64,000 nucleotides of DNA from Mesorhizobium sp. NZP2077 (GCF_013170805.1 NZ_CP051293.1:3726001-3790000), one strand, 5' to 3'; numbered from the stretch's first letter, positions 8,657-17,290 are shown. Made by a program: numbers and translations. Notes: generated from the sequence alone by a model not told the origin.

Positions 8657-9934
8657 TTAGACCGGTTCCCGCGCCATGACAAGGCAAGTGTTCTGGCCGC
8701 CGAAGCCAAAGGAGTTCGACAGAACGCTGCGAACCTCGGCATTGCGCTTCTTGTTGGGCACCACGTCGAGCACGATCGCCGGGTCTGGATTGTCGTAGTT
8801 GATGGTCGGCGGAATGACGCTTTCACGCATCGTCATCAGCGAAAACGCCGCCTCGACAGCACCGGCCGCAGACAGGGTGTGGCCGATCATTGACTTGTTA
8901 GAAGAGACAGGCATCGAGCTTATGCGCTCTCCGAACACGGTCGACAGCGCCAGATGCTCCATCTTGTCGTTCTCGGGGGTCGACGTGCCGTGCGCGTTGA
9001 CATAGTCGATCTCGTCTTCACTCAGGCCGGCATCAGCGAGGGCGGCGCGAACTGCGGCGATGGCCGGCGAAGCGTCCGGCTTCGAGCGGGTGCGGTGGAA
9101 GTCGTCGGCCTTCTCGCCGCAACCGCCAAGGACGCCAAGAATAGTCGCGCCGCGAGCCAATGCCGCCTCAAGCGATTCCAACACCAGCGCCCCGGATCCC
9201 TCGGCCAATACGAAGCCGTCCCGATCCCTGGAGAAAGGCTTCGATGCCTTTTCGGGAATGTCATTGTGCGTGGAGAGCGCCGAAAGCAATGAGAAGCGGA
9301 TCAATGCCTCGGCGGTGGCAGAACCGTCCGCGCCGATCGATAGCGCACGGTCGCATTCGCCGCGTCGGATCGCCTCGACACCGAGCTGGATCGCGGTGGC
9401 ACCTGAAGCGCAAGCCGTCGACAAGGTGATCGGCAGACCACGTGTGCCAAGGCGGTCGGCAAGGCGGTCGGCAATCGAACCGAACTGGGTGGTCTCGAAA
9501 ATATCCAGCTCTTTCAAGCTACGTGCCACCCGAAGCAGTCTTTCGGCGGCGGTGTCATCCTTGTCCTTGTCCGAATTGTAGAGCGAGAAGCGCTCGGCCC
9601 AGTCGAGTTCGACCGGCGGCGATGCGAGGAAAAGCGGTCCGCCGAAATCGCTGGAATTAAGACCGGCTTCGGTCACCGCTTCCAGACCCGCAAGCTCGGC
9701 CAGCTGATAGGTGAGTGGGCTGGCACCTTTCGAACTCGACGGCAGGAAATCGACCATGCCGGAGATGCGGGTGTTCAGTTGATCGATGGGAAAGCGGGTG
9801 ATCGGGTGAATGCCCGACTTGCCGGAGGTCAACGCCGCCCAATTGTCTGATTTACCGACGCCAAGCGAGGTAACCACGCCGATGCCGGTGACGGCGACGA
9901 TTGGCCTGCCCATGTGATCTCTGAATTTGGTCAT
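8657..9934 (-). CDS. fabF1XL: Beta-ketoacyl-ACP synthase, catalytically complete (FabF1XL)
   Basis: 425-aa KASII-type condensing enzyme. The Cys-His-His triad is intact: C175 in LSTACASGATA, a His in NAHGTSTPENDK, and a His in SMIGHTLSAAG. It would elongate acyl-AcpXL towards the C28 chain of lipid A. The ATG at 9934 has GAGG about nine bases upstream; an internal ATG at 9913 (MGRPIVAV) is the alternative. It lies 46 bp downstream of a second, diverged synthase that lacks the nucleophile, suggesting the two proteins work as a pair. Confidence 0.92.
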   Translation of the reverse strand: MTKFRDHMGRPIVAVTGIGVVTSLGVGKSDNWAALTSGKSGIHPITRFPIDQLNTRISGMVDFLPSSSKGASPLTYQLAELAGLEAVTEAGLNSSDFGGPLFLASPPVELDWAERFSLYNSDKDKDDTAAERLLRVARSLKELDIFETTQFGSIADRLADRLGTRGLPITLSTACASGATAIQLGVEAIRRGECDRALSIGADGSATAEALIRFSLLSALSTHNDIPEKASKPFSRDRDGFVLAEGSGALVLESLEAALARGATILGVLGGCGEKADDFHRTRSKPDASPAIAAVRAALADAGLSEDEIDYVNAHGTSTPENDKMEHLALSTVFGERISSMPVSSNKSMIGHTLSAAGAVEAAFSLMTMRESVIPPTINYDNPDPAIVLDVVPNKKRNAEVRSVLSNSFGFGGQNTCLVMAREPV

Positions 9935-9980
9935 CAGGAAGCCCTCGAGTGGTTTATCTCTGCAGCGTGCTGGCGCCGCC

Positions 9981-11171
9981 TTACGCTGACTTGACCAGCG
10001 CCATGCCCTCGAATTGGTGATAGCCGATCGCCGTTGCAAGGACGGTCGCGGGAACGCCTTCGAACGGCTTCTCGGCTGCGGCATCGAAAACAGGGTAGGC
10101 GGCCTTGCGGTCGACGGCGAGTGCCGCAAGCGCCACCGCGAACGGAAACTGCGCTTCCTTCATATGCCCGGTCAGCGTCGAGAAGCCGCGTGTGGCAATG
10201 GTCGGATTGGCATCGAGCGCTGCCTTCTCGGCGGTGGTTGCGGCATGCGCGCCCGAGGCGCCCGAAAGTGCCAACAGCTTTCCGTTCGGCAGCGCCGCCT
10301 GGCCGAGCAGCGCGGCGATCTCGGCGTCGAGTTCTCCGCGCGACCGCCTGGCGCGGCCTGAGACCACTGGTCCGAGCTCGGCATAGATCTTGCGCCCGCG
10401 GCTCATCGCGTGTTCGCGCTGTTCCAGCACAAGGAAGGCACCGCCGGAGCCGGTTACAACACCACCGCCCTCGGCGCCCTGTCTTTGCCAGACTGGTTTC
10501 CAGGGGCCGCGATGCAAATAGCCGGCGAGTTCGTAACCGAGCAGCATGTCGGAGTGTTCGGTCTGGAAAGCGCCACCGACCAGGATGTGCGTCGACTGGC
10601 CGGAGCGGATGCGTGCGGCAGCCGTTTCGACGGCGGCGACGCCGGCACCTTCCTCGCCCATGAAGGTGCGCGACGACCCGGTCACCTTGTGGACGATGGA
10701 GATGTTGCCGGCGAGCAGGTTGGAGAGTTGGGCCAGGAACAAGGTCGGCCGCAACTCGGTGGTCAGCTTCTCATTGAGCAGAACGTCGCGATCGTTGCGG
10801 CTTTCCGAAGCGGCGAGAATGGCGGCGTCGACCGCCTCGTCACGCTCGCCGCCGCCGGCGGCGACAACCATGTCCATGGTCGTGCAGAGTTCGTCATTGC
10901 CCTTGATGCCGGCGTCATCGAGCGCAAGGCCGGCTGCATAGGTGCCGAGCCGCTGCCATGTTTCCATCTGCCGCTGGTCGCCGCGCTTGGCGATCTGCAG
11001 GTTCCAGTCGATCTCCGGCAGCGGGTGGACGGTGTAGGGCGCGAAGCGCACAGCTTCGAGCACCGGCTGCAGACCCGGCTGCGCCAGCTTCTGCCAGTGG
11101 GCGTCAGGGCCTTCTCCCAGCGAGGAGACAAGGCCGATACCAGTGATGACGACGTCGCGGGGGCTGCTCAT
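9981..11171 (-). CDS. fabF2XL: Diverged beta-ketoacyl synthase lacking the active-site Cys (FabF2XL)
   Basis: 396-aa thiolase-fold KAS homologue (MSSPRDVVITGIGLVSSLGEG). Aligned by eye with the adjacent FabF1XL, the nucleophile region TACASG is replaced by GEEGAG, putting Glu (about residue 174) where Cys is required; the stretch that should give the first His is also altered (SGASGAHAATT), while a GH near STLTGHMKEAQ remains. It therefore probably does not condense alone. In type II polyketide systems a Cys-less KS-beta (chain-length factor) pairs with an active KS; a similar chain-length role for the C28 acyl is an inference. It is second in the cluster, after acpXL. Confidence 0.85.
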   Translation of the reverse strand: MSSPRDVVITGIGLVSSLGEGPDAHWQKLAQPGLQPVLEAVRFAPYTVHPLPEIDWNLQIAKRGDQRQMETWQRLGTYAAGLALDDAGIKGNDELCTTMDMVVAAGGGERDEAVDAAILAASESRNDRDVLLNEKLTTELRPTLFLAQLSNLLAGNISIVHKVTGSSRTFMGEEGAGVAAVETAAARIRSGQSTHILVGGAFQTEHSDMLLGYELAGYLHRGPWKPVWQRQGAEGGGVVTGSGGAFLVLEQREHAMSRGRKIYAELGPVVSGRARRSRGELDAEIAALLGQAALPNGKLLALSGASGAHAATTAEKAALDANPTIATRGFSTLTGHMKEAQFPFAVALAALAVDRKAAYPVFDAAAEKPFEGVPATVLATAIGYHQFEGMALVKSA

Positions 11172-11206
11172 GAGCGGCTTTGTGTGTCAGGCTGCTTTTT
11201 GATTTT

Positions 11207-11254
11207 GCGCATGATCCTGTCCGAAAATCGATGCCGATTTTCGGGGTCATGCGC
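11207..11254. repeat. 48-bp intergenic palindromic element
   Basis: Nested inverted repeat: GCGCATGATCC/GGGTCATGCGC at the ends and CCGAAAATCG/CGATTTTCGG inside, spanning 11207-11254 between acpXL and fabF2XL. It has the look of the short palindromic units dispersed in rhizobial genomes. No second copy was noticed in this window. Confidence 0.65.
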
Positions 11255-11285
11255 TGAGCGCGTCAAGGTCGCGCACACAGCCATG

Positions 11286-11567
11286 TCAGGCGGTCTTGGC
11301 GGCGACCAGCGCGTCGATTTTGGCGCACAGGTTCTTCATGACGAAGTAATCGTCGGTCGAAGCCTTGCCGTCATTGACTTCCTGCGTCCACTTTTCCAGC
11401 GGCACCTTGATGCCGAATTCCTTGTCGATGGCGAAGACGATGTCGAGGAAATCGAGGCTGTCGATGCCGAGATCGTCGATCGTGTGGCTCTCGGGCGTGA
11501 TGGTGTCGATATCGATCTCGCTGGTGTCGGCAATGATCTTGGCGACTTTGTCGAACGTGGTGGACAA
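11286..11567 (-). CDS. acpXL: Acyl carrier protein AcpXL, TTG start
   Basis: Dedicated 93-aa acyl carrier protein for the lipid A very-long-chain fatty acid. The phosphopantetheine serine is S37 in [10 protein letters not shown]. The sequence [19 protein letters not shown] matches the rhizobial AcpXL type, which is longer and more acidic than housekeeping AcpP. The start is a TTG at 11567 with GAAGGAAA about eight bases upstream; no ATG fits, and the ATG at 11693 would add an improbable 42 residues. It heads the XL cluster, followed here directly by fabF2XL rather than by fabZXL. Confidence 0.92.
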   Translation of the reverse strand: MSTTFDKVAKIIADTSEIDIDTITPESHTIDDLGIDSLDFLDIVFAIDKEFGIKVPLEKWTQEVNDGKASTDDYFVMKNLCAKIDALVAAKTA

Positions 11568-11693
11568 GGGCTTTTCCTTCTTTGCGGGCGGAATCTGTCC
11601 GCATCTTGTTTGGGCGCTGTCTAATCGGTTTTTCCCGGCAGGAAAAGGCCTGATGCGCCGGGCGCAGATGGGAAGCCTCCTCTGCAAAGGCAA

Positions 11694-11722
11694 GAAGGGC
11701 CCCGGTCGACCGGCGCCCCTTC
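11694..11722 (-). terminator. Probable terminator of the SPFH gene
   Basis: GAAGGG...CCCTTC hairpin enclosing CCGGTCGACCGG, GC-rich and nearly symmetrical, 20-48 bases after the SPFH stop codon in the minus-strand direction; followed by a weak T-rich stretch. It separates this gene from acpXL. Confidence 0.45.
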
Positions 11723-11741
11723 CAATTGACGCTGCGTCAGC

Positions 11742-12884
11742 TCAACTGTCGCGGAGCTTGACCAGGTCGTTCAGCAGTCCGCCAGTTCCGTTGTGGACGG
11801 TCAGCCGCTCGACCTTGCCGGCGATGGTTTCCAGAGCCTCGAGCTCCTTCAGCCGCAGCATTACCGGGTTCTCCGCCATCACCCGGGCCGTGTTGAGCAG
11901 GGAACGCGTGGCGTTCGTCTCCTCGCGGCGGCGAATGACGTTGGCCTCGGCCTGCTTTTCGGCCGACACCACCTGGTTGAGGATCTCGCGCATCTCGCCC
12001 GGCAGGATGACATCCTTGAGCGCGATATCGTTGACCTCCACCCCGATCTCGGCCATGTCGGCACGGACCTTGGCCGCGGCTTCCTCATCGACCGTCACCT
12101 TCTTTTCAAGGATCTGGTCAAGCGTCAGCCCGCCAAGCGTCTTGCGGAAGGCGTACTGCAGGGCGCGGTAGAGGGTCTCGGAGAAGTCCTTCACAGCGCT
12201 CACCGCCTTGACCGGATCGACGACCCGATACTCGGCAGCGATGTTGACACGGATCGTCACGCGATCCTTGGTCAGCACTTCCTGCCCGGCGACGTCGAGC
12301 GACTGGCGCTTGAGGTCGACGACCTTGACCTGCACCATGCGTCCGACGTTCCAGAAAGCATGCACGCCCGCCGTCAATGTCCGCACCAGGACACCGTCGA
12401 CGAACAGCAGCCCGGCCTGGCCGTCAATGACCGGATGGACCGACATCAACTCCGCCTTCCGGGCCTGGCCGAGCCGGCGCATGACCGGCGGATCGATGGC
12501 GAGGTCGGCCGAAGTGTCGACCATCGTCACCTTCCACGGCCCGGCATCCATCCACAGCACCAGCTTGCGGTCCGGTGCCAGGACGGCATGCAGATTGCCG
12601 TCACGCTCGATGACGGCGACATCCGTGCGCCCGGTGCGAACGACGGTGAAATGACGCGCGGCCACATCCGGGAGCTTGTCGAACAACGCCTTCTCGTATG
12701 CCGAAACGAATTCCGGGTTCTTCAGATCGTGCCGAGATACTTCCAGGCTTCCGCGCCGGTTGGCGAGCCAATGCTCACCCGGCAGCAGGACAGCCTTGAT
12801 CTCACCCTTAAAGAGGGTGAGGGCACGTTCGTTTTCCCTTACGAGGACGCGCTCGCGTCCAAGAACCTTATCGAGAACAGTCAT
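11742..12884 (-). CDS. SPFH/stomatin-like (slipin) protein
   Basis: 380 aa with a band-7/SPFH domain in its C-terminal half (about residues 170-330): VKVVDLKRQSLDVAGQEVLTKDRVTIRVN then RALQYAFRKTLGGLTLDQILE and EIGVEVNDIALKDVILP. A helical tail rich in Glu, Arg and Asn follows, probably for oligomerisation. Unlike classic slipins it starts with about 150 extra residues (VLDKVLGRERVLVRENERAL...) instead of an obvious membrane hairpin. The ATG at 12884 has AGGAG eight bases upstream. The proteins scaffold membrane microdomains; no partner NfeD gene is adjacent, so the specific role is unknown. Confidence 0.85.
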   Translation of the reverse strand: MTVLDKVLGRERVLVRENERALTLFKGEIKAVLLPGEHWLANRRGSLEVSRHDLKNPEFVSAYEKALFDKLPDVAARHFTVVRTGRTDVAVIERDGNLHAVLAPDRKLVLWMDAGPWKVTMVDTSADLAIDPPVMRRLGQARKAELMSVHPVIDGQAGLLFVDGVLVRTLTAGVHAFWNVGRMVQVKVVDLKRQSLDVAGQEVLTKDRVTIRVNIAAEYRVVDPVKAVSAVKDFSETLYRALQYAFRKTLGGLTLDQILEKKVTVDEEAAAKVRADMAEIGVEVNDIALKDVILPGEMREILNQVVSAEKQAEANVIRRREETNATRSLLNTARVMAENPVMLRLKELEALETIAGKVERLTVHNGTGGLLNDLVKLRDS

Positions 12885-13244
12885 TGTCTTACTCCTGTCG
12901 GGCATGGCCCCATGCGAGGCGTTAACTCATGCGTCGATCTTCCCTTTCGTTTCTCGTTTCACGTCGTCATGGTCCGGCACGAATGATCCGGGGACTGGTG
13001 GCATCAAATCGCAGCGGGCCTTCGGGAGCGGATCGCGGGGCAGTGAAGCGGGCGCCGGAGGCCCTGGCCTCCCTTGCCGGCGACACTGCGCCTTGACCAT
13101 CACCGCGGGCCTGGCCGCGAGCCGATGGCGTTGGACCTTTCGATACGGCCTTGGCCCGAGGGCTTCGGCCGTCGTCAGGTCTTTCGCATTCCAGTCCCCG
13201 GACCGTTTTCAGATAACACCGTGGCAGGGTGCTGGCTTATCAGG
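12885..13244. other. Gene-free stretch upstream of the SPFH gene
   Basis: About 360 bp with no convincing coding sequence: short open frames exist on both strands but lack ribosome sites and protein-like composition. No RNA fold, terminator or repeat was recognised. It presumably contains the promoter of the SPFH gene next to 12885. Confidence 0.4.
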
Positions 13245-13319
13245 CCAATGGAGAAGGAATCGAACCTTCGACAGTCAGATTAACAATCTGATGCTCTAAC
13301 CAAACTGAGCTATCCGTGG
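13245..13319 (-). tRNA. tRNA-Asn(GTT)-like gene, abnormal acceptor stem
   Basis: Minus-strand cloverleaf of about 75 nt: D stem GCTC/GAGC, anticodon stem TCAGA/TCTGA with loop TTGTTAA (anticodon GTT), and T arm GAAGG-TTCGATT-CCTTC. The acceptor stem CCACGGA/TCCATTG has two mismatches (pairs 2-71 and 4-69) and no encoded CCA follows. Its first three bases are also the CCA of the preceding tRNA-like gene. The arms are well kept, but the acceptor makes function doubtful; it may be a decaying or imported tRNA. Confidence 0.55.
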
Positions 13320-13391
13320 TGTGGATGAAGGGACTCGAACCCTCGACCTCCGGACCCAAATCCGGCGCTCTAACCTCTGAGCTACACCCGC
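13317..13391 (-). tRNA. tRNA-Pro(TGG)-like gene, six-base anticodon loop
   Basis: Minus-strand cloverleaf directly before the Asn-like gene: acceptor GCGGGTG/CATCCAC (one mismatch), D stem GCTC/GAGC, anticodon arm CCGGA-TTTGGG-TCCGG with a six-nt loop instead of seven (best read as TGG), T arm GAGGG-TTCGAGT-CCCTT, and an encoded ACCA end. The CCA (13317-13319) is shared with the 5' end of the next tRNA-like gene. The short loop argues against normal decoding. Confidence 0.5.
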
Positions 13392-13619
13392 AATCCCAAT
13401 CCCCAAAGCGGCACCGTATACAGGGCGGCAAAGCCGCCTGCACGGGCGGAGACGAAAGCTCCAGCCGTTGTGCTCGCTTCGGTTTTCGTGACCGGGTGCG
13501 CGCCTATAGCCCCTGCGACGGGTTGTCGCAAGCGGCATTATCACGGCGAATTTGCGGCTTCTTTAGGCGGTGGCATTTCGGCAACACTGCCTCCAGCAGC
13601 CGCGACCGAATATCCAATT

Positions 13620-14168
13620 TCAAAACGTGACGCGGCCGAGTACGCGCAGACCATCGCCTTGCGGTTCGACGACCACGGCTTCGCCCTCGCGCGGCGAGAT
13701 GCCGGTGAGCGCCACGATGTCTTCCAGATGGGTGACCATTACGAGATTGTCGGAGCCGGAATAGGCGCGGATTTCCTTCATGATCGCGGCGATCTGCGCC
13801 GCTTTCTGCGCATCGTCGCCTTTGAAGAGATCGAGTGGCGCAAACAGCTCCGGCTCGGCCTCGAAGGCGATGCGTGCGGTGTCGAGGCAGCGACAGTAGC
13901 GGCTGGACAGGACTCGCTCGATGGGGGCGGCGCGAGCGGCAAACAAGGCGCCGATCTTGCTCGCCTGCTGCTTGCCGCGCGCCGACAGGTTGATCTGGGT
14001 GGCACAGCTGTCGATGTCGAAATTGGCCGGATCGGTGGTGCCGGTGACCATGGCATGGCGCAGCAGCACGACATGGCCGCCATCGCGCAGCAGCGCCCAG
14101 CCGGCATCCGTGGCGTGGGCCGCGACGGGAATGACGAGCAGGAACAAGGCCAGGGCAAATCGAATCAT
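13620..14168 (-). CDS. Exported histidine phosphatase family protein
   Basis: 182 aa with a signal peptide (residues 1-19, cleaved near AHAT). The RHG/RHA signature is R37-H38 in VVLLRHAM, with the second phosphate pocket motif SSRYCRCLDTA and the second catalytic His in MVTHLEDI. The family acts through a phosphohistidine; size resembles SixA or periplasmic Ais-like phosphatases, substrate unknown. The ATG at 14168 has GGAAGGA upstream. It is monocistronic, downstream of the caspase-like gene on the same strand with about 100 bp between. Confidence 0.85.
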   Translation of the reverse strand: MIRFALALFLLVIPVAAHATDAGWALLRDGGHVVLLRHAMVTGTTDPANFDIDSCATQINLSARGKQQASKIGALFAARAAPIERVLSSRYCRCLDTARIAFEAEPELFAPLDLFKGDDAQKAAQIAAIMKEIRAYSGSDNLVMVTHLEDIVALTGISPREGEAVVVEPQGDGLRVLGRVTF

Positions 14169-14269
14169 CGCAGTCCTTCCAGGAGCCTGGCATCAGACTC
14201 CGACCATTCGCATATAGGGATTGGAAAGCAGGCACAAAGACAAGCCAGGAGCCGGCGGCGTCTCAAGTC

Positions 14270-17200
14270 TCACTTTTTGGCGATCTGCTTCTTCACCAGA
14301 TCGATCTTCTGGTCGGTCAGCGGGATGGGGAGGGTGTAGCCGGCTTCGGTGAAACCCTGCTTGGCGTTCTCGAAGAACTCGATGGCCTTGAGATATTCGG
14401 CCTTGCCGCCGCCATAGCTGGCGCGATTCCAGCTGACATCACCGAGGTTGTTCTGCTCGAAGGCCCACTGCATGGGTTGGCTTTCCCTGGTGAACACTTT
14501 CAGCGTCGCGGTGAACGCCGCCTCGGCATCGTCGAGATATTTGCCGGTCCGTTCGATATTGCCAAGGTTGAGCAGGCTCATGCCGATGCCGTTCTGGGCG
14601 CTGGCCCAGTCGATCGGTGCCGTCTCGATGGTCAGCACTTCGAGTGCCGCCCGACGGGCCGTGATCGAATCCCGCAAGGTTTTCGGATCGGCATTGCTCA
14701 TGCTCAGCCAGTGCAGCGTCGAGCCGAGACCGGCCTGGGCCAGCGCCCATTGCCGCGGATTGGTCTCGCGCTTGTACTCGCGCAAGGCATTGCCGTAGGC
14801 GTCGACCGCCTCGTCGTAGTGCTCGGGCTTGTCCGTCACGCCGCCAAGCAACTGCAGCGTGTTGCCGAGATTGTAGTAGCTCATGGCCCAATCCTGCGGG
14901 AATTTCCGCCTGACATAGACCTGCCGCGCCGCCTGGAACGCTGCCGCCGACTGCTCCAGCTTCGCCGCGTCGCGGGTCCGCTGGCCAAGCGTCTGGTAGA
15001 TCGAGCCGAGATTGTTCTGCGCCGACGCCCAATCCATCGGGAAGCGCTGCCGGGTAAATACCGTCAGCGCGTCGTCATAGGCCGCGGCGGCCTCTTCGAG
15101 CGTGCTTGTGCCCATATCGAAACGGGCAACGCCACTCAGCGCATTGCCGAGGTTGAGCCGGCTGGTCGCCCAGGAGACCGGGAACGTTTCGCGGGTTCGC
15201 ACCGTCAGAGCCGCGCGGAAGGCATCCGCCGCCTCATTGATCTTCGCCTTGTCGTTGAGCTGGATGCCAAGCGTCACCAGCGTGTTGCCGAGATTGTTCT
15301 CGACCATCGCCCATTCGACGGGGGCTTTCTCGCGCGTATACTCCTCGAGCGCCAGCCGGTAGGCGGCCTCCGCGTCTTTCAGATGCTCGCCGGCGGGCTC
15401 GCGCTCAGAAAGCGCATAGAGCGCGATACCGAGATTCATCTGCGAAGCCGCCCAGTCGAACGGCACCTTGTCGCGCGGGCGCTTTTTCAACGTGGCACGC
15501 ATCGCTGCCACTGCTTCGTTGAGCCACTTCGGATCGCTATTCCGCTCACCGATCTTTAGAAACACATTGGCGAGGTTGTTCTGCGAGGCGGCCCAGTTGC
15601 GGTCGTCCTTCTCGCGCTCGAAGACGACGAGCGAGTCGCGGAAAATCTGAGCTGCTTCTTCCAGATGCGCGGTTTCGGTCTCGCGCTCGCCGATGGTCTG
15701 CAGCACCACCGCCATGTTGTTGCGGGTGATTGCCCAATCCCTGTTCTGCTCGCCATTGGGGATGAAATTCAGGATGACGCGATAGGCCTCGATTGCGTGC
15801 TGCAGTGCGTCGAGATCGCCGGTGGTGTAGCCGTAGGAGTTGAGCGCTTCGGCTTCCTGGTTCTTGTAATTCCAGCGCAGCTTGTCGTCCCATTTCTCGA
15901 CCAGCGAGAAGGCCTTGGCATAGTCGCTGGCGGCGGATCTGTAGTCGAAGACCAGCGCGGCGGCGTCGGCTCGTTTGGCATAGATGCCGGCGTCGGCAAT
16001 GCGTTTCTGCCGGACCATGTCCTCAGCCTCGTCGACGGCGCCGCTGTTCTGCTCGACCCTGGCGACCGCGTCATCGAGGAATTTGCGCGCCGTCACCATG
16101 GCGCCCTGGCCGATGGCCTTGTCGGCGGACGCGACCAGCCGCTTGATCTCCGGATCATCGGTGCGCAGTGCCGCACGCTCCGACATCATCTTCTTCAGGC
16201 GCTCGGCCTGGCCGTCGAGCACCTTCTGCAGGTCGGTCGGATCCTCGGGGATCTTGTCCGTGCCGAGGGCCCTGAGCACGCCATAGAGCGCGTCGAGCGG
16301 GACACCGTCCTGCAGCGAGGCCAATTCCACCTGTGCCCGCTTTGGGTCGGGCAGATCGGAAATGGTTAGGAGCAACTGCCGCCTTTCGCCGGTGATCAGC
16401 CCATCGTCGCCGGTCGGTTCCGGCGGCGCGACGCCGAAATAGAGCAGCCGGCGCAGGCTTTCATTGACCCAAGGGCGCTGCTTGGCCTTGGTGTCGAGAT
16501 AGACTTCTTCGGTCACCATGCGCATGACGGAGCCGAACTCCGTGCCCTTCATGGCCGCAAGGTGGCGTAGCAGCGCGGCCGCATAGGGGCTGTTTTCACC
16601 GGCGGCACCATCCAGCGCCGGGCGGCCCGGTTCGGCGGCGAAGCCGACCACCGTGCCGAGGCTCGCATCTTGGGCTGACGCGTTGCCGAGCGCCTTGGCG
16701 CCACGCACCGGTTCCAGCCCGCCGGCGCCGATGGGCTCAGCGGAAGCGGTCGGTGCCGGGCGCACCACGGCGTCCGCCGGAAACGGATTGGTGCGGCAGG
16801 CATCGAGCAGCACGATCGTCACCGGCACGGTCTTCTTCAGTTCGTCCATCACCGCGGAAATCGGCACCAGGGCCTTGCCTGCATCCTTGAGCGACGAGAC
16901 GTCGGCGTCGACCGGAACCAGATAATTCTCGCCGCCGGCCTCGATGCCGTGGCCGGAGTAGTAGATGAAGGCGACGTCGGCGCCCCCGGCGTCCTCGACG
17001 AAGCGTTCGAGGTCGCGCTTCAGCTTGGTGGCATCGCGGTCGGTGACGTTGCGGGCGTCGAAGCCGAGGTCGGTCAGCATCTTGGCCATGTCGCGGGCGT
17101 CGTTGGCGGGGTTGGGCAGGGCGGCGATGTGCAGGTAATTCGACTGGCCGATGATCAGCGCCACGCCCTTGAGGCTTTTGGTCTCGGCAAATGCAAGCGC

Positions 17201-17290
17201 CGTCGCGGCAAGACAAATCAGTGCGGCGACGAAGGCCGACAGCCACATCCGCGCAAAAAGATTGCGTCCTGAGGTTTCGACAAAGGTCAT
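14270..17290 (-). CDS. Caspase-like (peptidase C14) protein with ten 47-residue TPR-like repeats
   Basis: 1006 aa. Residues 15-35 are a membrane anchor or signal segment. A p20 caspase domain follows with the catalytic dyad H114 (IYYSGHGIEAGG) and C165 (VLLDACRTNPF). After a linker and a coiled or helical middle, ten consecutive units begin with a Trp-Ala step (e.g. WAASQNNLANVFLKIGER) at W519 and recur exactly every 47 residues to W942, with no insertion or deletion. These look like long TPR units. The Cys and His imply active protease; the repeats imply protein binding. The ATG at 17290 was chosen because the anchor directly follows; 17248 is possible. Bacterial orthocaspase-type proteins of this layout are largely uncharacterised. 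Confidence 0.88.
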   Translation of the reverse strand: MTFVETSGRNLFARMWLSAFVAALICLAATALAFAETKSLKGVALIIGQSNYLHIAALPNPANDARDMAKMLTDLGFDARNVTDRDATKLKRDLERFVEDAGGADVAFIYYSGHGIEAGGENYLVPVDADVSSLKDAGKALVPISAVMDELKKTVPVTIVLLDACRTNPFPADAVVRPAPTASAEPIGAGGLEPVRGAKALGNASAQDASLGTVVGFAAEPGRPALDGAAGENSPYAAALLRHLAAMKGTEFGSVMRMVTEEVYLDTKAKQRPWVNESLRRLLYFGVAPPEPTGDDGLITGERRQLLLTISDLPDPKRAQVELASLQDGVPLDALYGVLRALGTDKIPEDPTDLQKVLDGQAERLKKMMSERAALRTDDPEIKRLVASADKAIGQGAMVTARKFLDDAVARVEQNSGAVDEAEDMVRQKRIADAGIYAKRADAAALVFDYRSAASDYAKAFSLVEKWDDKLRWNYKNQEAEALNSYGYTTGDLDALQHAIEAYRVILNFIPNGEQNRDWAITRNNMAVVLQTIGERETETAHLEEAAQIFRDSLVVFEREKDDRNWAASQNNLANVFLKIGERNSDPKWLNEAVAAMRATLKKRPRDKVPFDWAASQMNLGIALYALSEREPAGEHLKDAEAAYRLALEEYTREKAPVEWAMVENNLGNTLVTLGIQLNDKAKINEAADAFRAALTVRTRETFPVSWATSRLNLGNALSGVARFDMGTSTLEEAAAAYDDALTVFTRQRFPMDWASAQNNLGSIYQTLGQRTRDAAKLEQSAAAFQAARQVYVRRKFPQDWAMSYYNLGNTLQLLGGVTDKPEHYDEAVDAYGNALREYKRETNPRQWALAQAGLGSTLHWLSMSNADPKTLRDSITARRAALEVLTIETAPIDWASAQNGIGMSLLNLGNIERTGKYLDDAEAAFTATLKVFTRESQPMQWAFEQNNLGDVSWNRASYGGGKAEYLKAIEFFENAKQGFTEAGYTLPIPLTDQKIDLVKKQIAKK
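14327..15736 (-). repeat. Ten 141-bp tandem coding repeats
   Basis: Within the caspase-like gene the Trp codons of successive repeat units fall at 15736, then every 141 bases down to 14467. Codon phase is perfectly kept over nine intervals (1269 bases). At DNA level the units are diverged, so this is an old duplication held at constant length by protein structure rather than a recent expansion. Confidence 0.85.

Noticed and set aside
14327..15736. Non-coding tandem repeat or CRISPR within the caspase-like gene.
   Set aside because: The 141-bp period is an exact multiple of three in one long open frame, so it encodes protein repeats.
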